Positions 1 through 5,577 of a stretch of 6,941 bases of DNA are shown one piece after another. How positions within the stretch are numbered: the stretch's first letter is position 1; every line of letters begins with the position of its first letter. A program made the translations under genes and the position numbers. Location: NCBI GenBank assembly GCA_027018975.1, contig JALUXN010000279.1, positions 1-6,941 on the forward strand, in the 5' to 3' direction. Source of the stretch: Mariprofundaceae bacterium (GTDB lineage Bacteria > Pseudomonadota > Zetaproteobacteria > Mariprofundales > Mariprofundaceae). Below the pieces are notes generated by a model that saw only the letters and a list, made by a program, of their open reading frames with translations, had not been told where the DNA came from and did no database searches.

Positions 1-1
1 G

Positions 2-547
<546 letters not shown>

Positions 548-586
548 TCGCAGGGTCATTCATGCACGGTCATGCCTAGGGTTGTG

Positions 587-616
587 TCGGGTATCCACGC
601 AGCCATGGATCCCCGA
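587..616 (+). other. Alternative upstream hairpin sharing an arm with the 609-633 stem-loop
   Basis: TCGGGTATCC (587-596) can pair with GGATCCCCGA (607-616) at nine of ten positions (one T-C mismatch, 592 against 611) around a 10-nt loop. Eight bases of its right arm (609-616) also form the left arm of the 609-633 hairpin, so in RNA the two folds would be mutually exclusive. The complementarity is seen in the sequence; any switching role is conjecture. Confidence 0.3.
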
Positions 617-633
617 TAGAGGCACTCGGGGAT
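609..633 (+). terminator. Stem-loop after glgP, possible weak terminator or leader hairpin
   Basis: ATCCCCGA (609-616) pairs perfectly with TCGGGGAT (626-633) around a 9-nt loop, 61 bp after the glgP stop codon. A run of six T (649-654) lies 15 nt beyond the stem rather than directly after it, so this is not a textbook intrinsic terminator. It may end glgP transcription inefficiently or be part of an alternative-folding leader, because its left arm can also pair with an upstream segment at 587-596. The pairing is seen directly; the function is inferred. Confidence 0.3.
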
Positions 634-649
634 GACGTGATGGTTCGAT

Positions 650-666
650 TTTTTCTGACAGAAAAA
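650..666. promoter_or_regulatory. 17-bp palindrome, candidate regulator binding site upstream of pilM
   Basis: TTTTTCTG (650-657) and CAGAAAAA (659-666) are exact inverted repeats around a single central A. Arms this close together would make a poor RNA hairpin but a good site for a dimeric DNA-binding protein. It lies 45 bp upstream of the candidate -35 box at 712-717 and 117 bp before the pilM start, a plausible position for an activator or repressor. I do not recognise the motif as that of a named regulator. Confidence 0.35.
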
Positions 667-711
667 CGCACACCTATCATGCGATTGCCCTGTAGTTCCA
701 GCATGCGGTGC

Positions 712-741
712 TTGACACTATTTCTTGTCGAAGGGTAAGTT
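712..741 (+). promoter_or_regulatory. Candidate sigma-70 promoter for the pilMNOQ operon
   Basis: A perfect -35 hexamer TTGACA (712-717) is followed after 18 bp by TAAGTT (736-741), which matches the -10 consensus at only three of six positions. A somewhat better -10 hexamer, TACACT (741-746), sits 23 bp from the -35 box, too far for normal use. The site lies about 40 bp upstream of the pilM start, the right place for an operon promoter. No sigma-54 type GG/GC element was found here. The -35 box is convincing and the -10 box is weak. Confidence 0.4.
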
Positions 742-796
742 ACACTGTTTTTCGATGGGTATGGTTCAATCGGCGGAGGGTAAGTGTCCCTGTTTT
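733..796 (+). repeat. Short direct repeat spanning the candidate -10 region and the pilM start
   Basis: GGGTAAGT, four variable bases and CTGTTTT occur at 733-751 and again at 778-796, exactly 45 bp apart. The first copy overlaps the candidate -10 region. The second overlaps the Shine-Dalgarno sequence and contains the GTG start of pilM. Fifteen of nineteen positions are fixed by the pattern. It may be a relic of a small duplication or a pair of binding sites. Confidence 0.5.
775..780 (+). promoter_or_regulatory. Ribosome binding site of pilM
   Basis: GGAGGG is a strong Shine-Dalgarno sequence only 3 to 4 nt before the GTG at 784. The spacing is short, but no other start codon nearby gives the expected PilM N-terminus, so this site supports the GTG start. 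Confidence 0.6.
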
Positions 797-1866
797 CTAA
801 ACAATCGAGTGGTTTGATGGGTGTGGATATCAGTGCCAGCGGCATTAAGCTGGTCGAGCTGGCGCGCGGTAAAAATGGTTATGAGATCTCTGCTTACGCC
901 TACGTTTCACTGCCTGAAGGGGCGATTGTCGAGAACAGTATCGCGCAACCCCAAGCTGTCTCTGATGCGCTGCGCCAAGCGGTTGCGGTTGCCGGCACGT
1001 CCAGTCGCGATGTGGCTCTGGCTGTCTCCGGCAATGCTGTGATCATCAAAACGATCACCCTGCCGGTGATGAGCGAACTGGAGCTGGAGGGGCAGATCGA
1101 GTTCGAAGCTGATCAACATGTGCCCTACGATATCGAGGATGTATCGCTCGATTTCTTCATTCAGGGGGCATCACTGGATGATCCTGAACAGATGGATGTG
1201 GTGTTGGTCGCCTGCAAACGGGAGATTATCGAGCAGTATCAGCAGGTGATGGAAGAGGCTGGGCTGCGCGCAGCCTGTATCGATTGCGCGGTGTTTGCGA
1301 TCGAAAATGCGGCGGAGATGTGTCAACTGGTGCCCGGTGGTACAGCGGATGATGCCCAGTTGCCCGAGCAGGGCAGCGAGGCGACGATGCTGGTGAATAT
1401 CGGTGCGACCATGATGAATATCAATGTTTGTATCGCAGGCCGTATGGGCTTTGTGCGCGATCAGTTTTTCGGTGGGCAGCATTTAAGCGAAGCGATCGCG
1501 CAGACACAGGCACTCTCGATGGCCGCGGCTGAACAGCTGAAGGTGGAGCAGTTTGATGCCATTCAACCGGCCGCACTGCAGGAGTTCTACATGGGTTTGA
1601 CTTCCGAACTGACCCGCTCACTCGATTTTTACAATGCCAGCCGGGGCAGTTATCCGGTCGGCAGCGTCTGCTTGACCGGGGGGACGGCGCTGCTGCCGAA
1701 CATTGCCGATGAGCTGACTCGCGCGCTGGATATGCCGGTTCGCGTGATCAATCCGCTGGAGCATCTCCATCTATCTGCAACCAGTTTGGATGCGCACTAT
1801 CTCAAGCGACATGGCCCCATGCTGATGGTGCCACTGGGATTGGCGCTGCGGAAGTTTGATCGATGA
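784..1866 (+). CDS. pilM: Type IV pilus inner-membrane assembly ATPase-fold protein PilM
   Basis: PilM is a cytoplasmic, actin-like (FtsA-like) protein of the type IV pilus alignment complex. In characterised systems it binds nucleotide and the N-terminal peptide of PilN, linking the membrane part to the cytoplasm. The 360-residue product is of normal family length. It shows the first phosphate-binding motif GVDISASGIKLVEL (about residues 13-26), the second around LVNIGATMMNINV (about 203-215) and the adenosine-binding motif VCLTGGTALLPNI (about 295-307). FFGGQHLSEAIAQ is also typical of the family. The GTG start at 784 follows a strong Shine-Dalgarno sequence and gives a family-like N-terminus (MSLFSKQSSGLMGVDIS); an in-frame ATG at 817 would remove residues just before the nucleotide fold. 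It is the first gene of the pil cluster, and its stop overlaps the pilN start (ATGA), indicating translational coupling. A run of six G (1678-1683) encodes the Gly-Gly of the adenosine motif. Confidence 0.96.
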   Translation: MSLFSKQSSGLMGVDISASGIKLVELARGKNGYEISAYAYVSLPEGAIVENSIAQPQAVSDALRQAVAVAGTSSRDVALAVSGNAVIIKTITLPVMSELELEGQIEFEADQHVPYDIEDVSLDFFIQGASLDDPEQMDVVLVACKREIIEQYQQVMEEAGLRAACIDCAVFAIENAAEMCQLVPGGTADDAQLPEQGSEATMLVNIGATMMNINVCIAGRMGFVRDQFFGGQHLSEAIAQTQALSMAAAEQLKVEQFDAIQPAALQEFYMGLTSELTRSLDFYNASRGSYPVGSVCLTGGTALLPNIADELTRALDMPVRVINPLEHLHLSATSLDAHYLKRHGPMLMVPLGLALRKFDR

Positions 1867-2447
1867 TCCGCATCAATCTGATCCCCTACCGCGAAGCGCG
1901 GCGCAGGGCGCAGAGTCATCAGCATGCCGCAATCTTTGCCGCTGTGTTGGCCGTGGCTGTTGTGTTGGTTGTCGGGGTGCACCAGTTCACTGGCGCGCAG
2001 CTGGATCAGCTCAAAACAGAGACATTGGCACTGCAACGCCAGAATATCGCGCTGAAACATAAGATCGGCAGAATCAGCGATCTGGATGACAAACGCGCAG
2101 AGGTGAGGCGCAAACTGGCGGTGATCGATCAGCTGCAGGACGGCCGCTTTGACACTTTGGAGACACTGCATGCTATCGCTGCGACCATCCCCAATAATGT
2201 CTGGTTGAAATCGGTGGAGTATCGTGATCAGAAGGTGCGTCTGGTCGGCTGGGGTGAGAGCAACAAAGCGGTGGCGCGCTTTATGCGGCAGCTGGATCAC
2301 TCGCCGCAATTCAATGATGTCCGCCTTGGCGAGATTCGACGTGTGTTGATGGCTGGTTTGCCTATGCGCCACTTTACCCTGCATCTGACCCGCACCACCA
2401 CAGCATCCCGGCAGCCGGCAAATGCCGCGCCGAAAAAGGCTCAGTGA
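1863..2447 (+). CDS. pilN: Type IV pilus inner-membrane protein PilN
   Basis: PilN is a single-pass inner-membrane protein that forms heterodimers with PilO and docks on PilM through its N-terminus. The 194-residue product begins with INLIPYREARRR, the conserved cytoplasmic PilM-binding peptide (residues 4-15). One membrane helix follows at about residues 22-39 (AAIFAAVLAVAVVLVVGV). Next comes a heptad-rich coiled coil (about 46-96), and a periplasmic ferredoxin-like domain (about 100-180) with the typical IPNNVWLKSVEYRDQKVRLVG stretch in its first half. The ATG at 1863 overlaps the pilM stop by 4 bp, and GGAAG at 1850-1854 can serve as Shine-Dalgarno with 8-nt spacing. The C-terminal tail (RQPANAAPKKAQ) is likely disordered. 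Length and architecture are normal for the family (Pfam PilN/Fimbrial assembly). Confidence 0.94.
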   Translation: MIRINLIPYREARRRAQSHQHAAIFAAVLAVAVVLVVGVHQFTGAQLDQLKTETLALQRQNIALKHKIGRISDLDDKRAEVRRKLAVIDQLQDGRFDTLETLHAIAATIPNNVWLKSVEYRDQKVRLVGWGESNKAVARFMRQLDHSPQFNDVRLGEIRRVLMAGLPMRHFTLHLTRTTTASRQPANAAPKKAQ

Positions 2448-3031
2448 TGGAACAGTTCTACGACTTCATGAAAACATCGGTGCTGCCGCTGCCATTGCAG
2501 CAGAAGCTGCTGGTGCTGGCGGCAACCTTCTTGGTGATTGTTGGCCTCTATGTCTATCTCGGTTGGTTGCCGCTGCACGATGACCTCCAACAGCAGCAGC
2601 AGCAGCTGGCTACGCAGCAAAAGCTGCTGAAAAAGAATCAGGAGAAGGCGAACAATCTGCCGCGTAAGAAGAAAGAGTATGCGGCGCTGGAGAAGCAGCT
2701 GAAGGTCGCTCTGCATATGTTGCCCAAGCAGTCACAGATCCCTGATCTGCTCGAAAACGTCTCCTGGGCGGGTAAAGATTCTGGCCTTGAGTTCAAGGAG
2801 TTTAAGCCGGGGCGGGAGAAGATGAAGCAGCTCTACGCTGAGGTGCCGGTCTCGTTTCAGGTTGAGGGGAGCTTCCGGCAGCTGCTGACGTTCTTGCGGC
2901 GGGTCGGGGAGATGTCGCGTATTGTTGATGTCAAGGATGTGCAGCTGGAGAGAAAAGGGTCGGATCGATTGTCGGTCTCCGGTCAGGCGGTGACCTATCG
3001 TTTTGTGGTTGCCAAGCCGAAGCCTGAATAG
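2447..3031 (+). CDS. pilO: Type IV pilus inner-membrane protein PilO
   Basis: PilO partners PilN in the inner membrane and periplasm, and in known systems the PilNO dimer binds the lipoprotein PilP. From the ATG at 2447 the product has 194 residues. It has a short cytoplasmic N-terminus, a membrane helix at about residues 20-41 (KLLVLAATFLVIVGLYVYLG), a coiled coil at about 46-85, and a periplasmic ferredoxin-like domain with LPKQSQIPDLLENVSWAG, SGLEFKEFKPG and YAEVPVSFQVEGSFRQLLTF, all family hallmarks. The coil contains six glutamines in a row (residues 48-53), five of them encoded by a CAG run. The start could also be GTG 2444. ATG 2447 is preferred because AAGG at 2436-2439 is then spaced 7 nt and the TGATG overlap with pilN is a common coupling arrangement. 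The expected next gene, pilP, is missing: pilQ follows after 18 bp. Confidence 0.94.
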   Translation: MEQFYDFMKTSVLPLPLQQKLLVLAATFLVIVGLYVYLGWLPLHDDLQQQQQQLATQQKLLKKNQEKANNLPRKKKEYAALEKQLKVALHMLPKQSQIPDLLENVSWAGKDSGLEFKEFKPGREKMKQLYAEVPVSFQVEGSFRQLLTFLRRVGEMSRIVDVKDVQLERKGSDRLSVSGQAVTYRFVVAKPKPE

Positions 3032-3035
3032 TTGC

Positions 3036-3043
3036 GGTGGGAG
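3036..3043 (+). promoter_or_regulatory. Ribosome binding site of pilQ
   Basis: GGTGGGAG lies 6 nt before the ATG at 3050 and falls in the pilO-pilQ gap. It supports that ATG over the internal GTG codons at 3101 and 3104, which would give a more compact signal peptide but have no well-spaced Shine-Dalgarno sequence. Confidence 0.5.
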
Positions 3044-3049
3044 TGAATC

Positions 3050-5461
3050 ATGGTGAGATTGATCAATTCAATCATAAGTACGGAGCGTAGGTTGATCTGC
3101 GTGGTGAAGCGGGTGCTGCTGTTGGCGATGCTGCTAACCATCGCCATGCCGTTGGCAAGCGCGGCGACTATTGAGCAGCTGCAGCTGTTATCGGCAGGTA
3201 ATACACAGCAGCTGCATATCGGCATGGATGCAGCGGCGCCCTATCAGGTGTTCAATCTGGAAGCGCCGAAGCGCTTGGTGCTGTTATTTCCGCAGAGCAA
3301 ACTGGCCTCGACGGTCAAGTCTCTGCCGGCTGACGGGATGCTGCGGGCGATTCGCCCTCTGCAGGATGGCAATGGCGCCCGCATCGAGATCACTCTCGCC
3401 AAGGGAGCCCGCTATCACCTGCAGGAGCAGGGCAACGATCTGCTGGTCAAGTTCACAGCGCCGGCTGCCACTGCGCAGCAGCATCGTGGTGCGGTGTTGC
3501 AGGATATGTCGGTGGTTGATCACAATGGTACGACCGAGCTGATTCTGCGCGGCACACATATGGATGCCAATCGTCACGCCATGGTGACCAATGGCGGCAA
3601 CACGATGGTGATCGATTTCTGGGGGGGCGAGTCGCGTTTGCCGAAGAGTTATTATGCCTTTTCTGCAGCGCGTTTGAACCATGTGACGGTGGGTGAGGCG
3701 AAGGGGCGTGTGCGTCTGGTTGTATCGTTGCGCAATGAGGCGGGCAATCAGCACCAGATCCATGGCGATAGCCATCAATTGGTGGTGCGCTTCGGATCGG
3801 CGGCAGCGGTCAAACCTGTCGCCGGGCAGGTGGTCGAGTCGGTCGATTTTCGCCCGCAAGACCGTATTGCTCACCTGATGATCCGCACCAGTCAGCGCGA
3901 TCCGGAGATCAATCTGCAGCAGCAGGATGACAAAATCATTCTGGATTTCAAACACGCCTCTCTGGCGAGCGGTCAGGAGCGCAGTCAGGATGTGCAAGCA
4001 TTCCCCGGGCCGGTGAAACAGATCGACAGCTATCGCAGGCATGGTGGCGTGCGCGTGGTGGTTCGGCTGCGCGAAAAGTCCAAGGTGACATCCTTTCAGG
4101 CCGGGAACCTGCTGACGGTGATGATCAAGCCTGAAGATCTGGTCGCCAAGGGCAATGGACAGGGGCGTGATACCGCGATTTATAGTGGTCAAAAGGTCGA
4201 TTTCAAATTTCAGAATATGGAGGTGCGCAACGCCCTGCAGCTGATCGCGGAGATGAGCGGCATGAATATCATCATGTCCGACGATGTCACCGGTAAACTG
4301 ACCATGCATTTGATCGATGTGCCGTGGGATCAGGCGCTCGACTTGATTCTCAGCTCCAAGGGGTTGGGCAAGCAGCAGATCGGCAACGTCATCCGCATTG
4401 CGCCGTTGGAAAAACTGAAAGCCGATGCTGACGCCCAGAAACGCGCCAAGAAGAGCGCCGAATCGGTGGCGCCGCTGGAGACAGAGTTTTTCCAGCTCGG
4501 TTATGTGTCGGTGGAGGGGCTGAAGAGCGAGCTGGAGGGCTTCTCCAGCAAGTCCACCAGCGACAGTGGCGCATCTTCGGGCGGCAGCGATCTGAAACTG
4601 CTCTCCGAACGCGGTACGATTATTGCCGATAAGCGCAGCAACACCCTGATTGTGACCGACACCCGCGAGCGGTTGAACAACATCAAACGTTTACTGAAAG
4701 TGCTCGACAGGCCGGAGAAGCAGGTGTTGATCGAAGCGCGCATTGTCGAAGCCTCCGACACCTTTTCGCGCGATCTGGGTGTGAAATGGGGTGGTAAATA
4801 TACCAAAACTAAGGGGCGCTTGACGCACACGATTCAGGGTGCAAATGGTTTGCTTGGCAATAATGTAGTGGATCTCGGTGCAGCAGTGGCTGGCACAGGT
4901 GGTGCTATCGGTTATACCATTGGTTCTCTGGGTGGCGCATTAAACCTGAATCTGGAGCTTTCTGCAGCTGAACAGGAGGGCGAGATTAAGGTGGTCTCCA
5001 GTCCGCGCGTATTCACGAGTAATCTGCAGGAAGCCATTATCGAGCAGGATCAACAGGTGCCGTTTACCGTCACGACGATCAGCAATGGCGGCACGACGAC
5101 GGCGACTGAATTGAAGAGTGCCAAGTTGACCCTGAAGGTGACGCCGCAGATCACTGCAGACAAACGCATTTTTATGCTGCTGGAGGTCAATAAAGACACG
5201 CCGACCCAATTCAATGGGCAGGCCACGATCGACAAGAAATTGGTGAAGACAAAGCTGTTGGTTAAAAATGGCGACACCGTTGTCCTCGGTGGTATTTATA
5301 CTCAAAACACCAGCGATTCTGTTACCGGTGTGCCGGGATTGATGGATATTCCCATTCTGGGCAATCTCTTCAAACGTAAGCAGAAGGTGAACAATCGCAG
5401 TGAGTTGTTGATTTTTATTACGCCGACAGTGGTGGAGGAGCAGCAGGGAGCGGGTGAATAG
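3050..5461 (+). CDS. pilQ: Type IV pilus outer-membrane secretin PilQ
   Basis: PilQ forms the multimeric outer-membrane gate for the pilus. The 803-residue product starts with a long signal peptide: a basic stretch with KR at 20-21, a hydrophobic core (VLLLAMLLTIAMPLA, 22-36) and probable cleavage after ASA at residue 38. Three tandem AMIN-like, peptidoglycan-associated beta domains follow (about 39-135, 149-249 and 261-361). Next are a secretin/TonB short N-terminal domain (about 383-456, VDFKFQNMEVRNALQLIAEM), a secretin N/NolW domain (about 476-555) with a Ser/Gly-rich loop (SSKSTSDSGASSGGSD), and the C-terminal secretin barrel (about 556-797). The barrel ends with the signature VPGLMDIPILGNLFKRK (from 761) and SELLIFITPTVV. 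The ATG at 3050 has a good ribosome binding site; GTG 3101 or 3104 are alternatives giving a shorter n-region. It is the last gene of the cluster. A run of seven G at 3621-3627 lies in the second AMIN-like repeat. Confidence 0.97.
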   Translation: MVRLINSIISTERRLICVVKRVLLLAMLLTIAMPLASAATIEQLQLLSAGNTQQLHIGMDAAAPYQVFNLEAPKRLVLLFPQSKLASTVKSLPADGMLRAIRPLQDGNGARIEITLAKGARYHLQEQGNDLLVKFTAPAATAQQHRGAVLQDMSVVDHNGTTELILRGTHMDANRHAMVTNGGNTMVIDFWGGESRLPKSYYAFSAARLNHVTVGEAKGRVRLVVSLRNEAGNQHQIHGDSHQLVVRFGSAAAVKPVAGQVVESVDFRPQDRIAHLMIRTSQRDPEINLQQQDDKIILDFKHASLASGQERSQDVQAFPGPVKQIDSYRRHGGVRVVVRLREKSKVTSFQAGNLLTVMIKPEDLVAKGNGQGRDTAIYSGQKVDFKFQNMEVRNALQLIAEMSGMNIIMSDDVTGKLTMHLIDVPWDQALDLILSSKGLGKQQIGNVIRIAPLEKLKADADAQKRAKKSAESVAPLETEFFQLGYVSVEGLKSELEGFSSKSTSDSGASSGGSDLKLLSERGTIIADKRSNTLIVTDTRERLNNIKRLLKVLDRPEKQVLIEARIVEASDTFSRDLGVKWGGKYTKTKGRLTHTIQGANGLLGNNVVDLGAAVAGTGGAIGYTIGSLGGALNLNLELSAAEQEGEIKVVSSPRVFTSNLQEAIIEQDQQVPFTVTTISNGGTTTATELKSAKLTLKVTPQITADKRIFMLLEVNKDTPTQFNGQATIDKKLVKTKLLVKNGDTVVLGGIYTQNTSDSVTGVPGLMDIPILGNLFKRKQKVNNRSELLIFITPTVVEEQQGAGE
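3621..3627 (+). repeat. Homopolymer tract of seven G within pilQ
   Basis: Seven consecutive G encode Trp-Gly-Gly in the segment VIDFWGGESR of PilQ. Slippage by one base would shift the frame early in the gene and remove the whole secretin domain. The tract is seen directly; variability is not shown. Confidence 0.6.
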
Positions 5462-5577
5462 GGCGTTGAAACAAGCAGATTTGGTGATTGTCCGATGACG
5501 TATGCAATGTGCGCTGTTTTTGAATGGCATGTTTGTAGCACGCTGGCGGCGGAAAAACTGTTCACGCATCAACCTAC

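Noticed and set aside
576..845. 89-codon open frame on the - strand across the glgP-pilM gap
   Set aside because: It runs into the pilM start region, overlaps the dyad and candidate promoter, and has no recognisable domain; judged to be chance.
1797..2384. 195-codon open frame on the - strand
   Set aside because: It is antisense to pilN, which has clear family motifs; no independent coding evidence was seen.
2591..2605. Five CAG triplets in a row as a possible microsatellite
   Set aside because: Too short to be a notable repeat. It encodes glutamines within the PilO coiled coil, and changes would stay in frame.
3284..4309. 341-codon open frame on the - strand
   Set aside because: It is antisense to the AMIN and STN region of pilQ. 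Its composition is His/Arg/Leu-rich and there is no ribosome binding site or recognisable family.
5512..5530. CTG-rich stretch before uvrA as a possible LexA box
   Set aside because: CTG at 5514 is followed after ten bases by GCA rather than CAG, so it does not match the consensus dyad.
4940..5572. 210-codon open frame on the - strand
   Set aside because: It is antisense to the secretin domain of pilQ and extends only into the short gap; no motif supports it.
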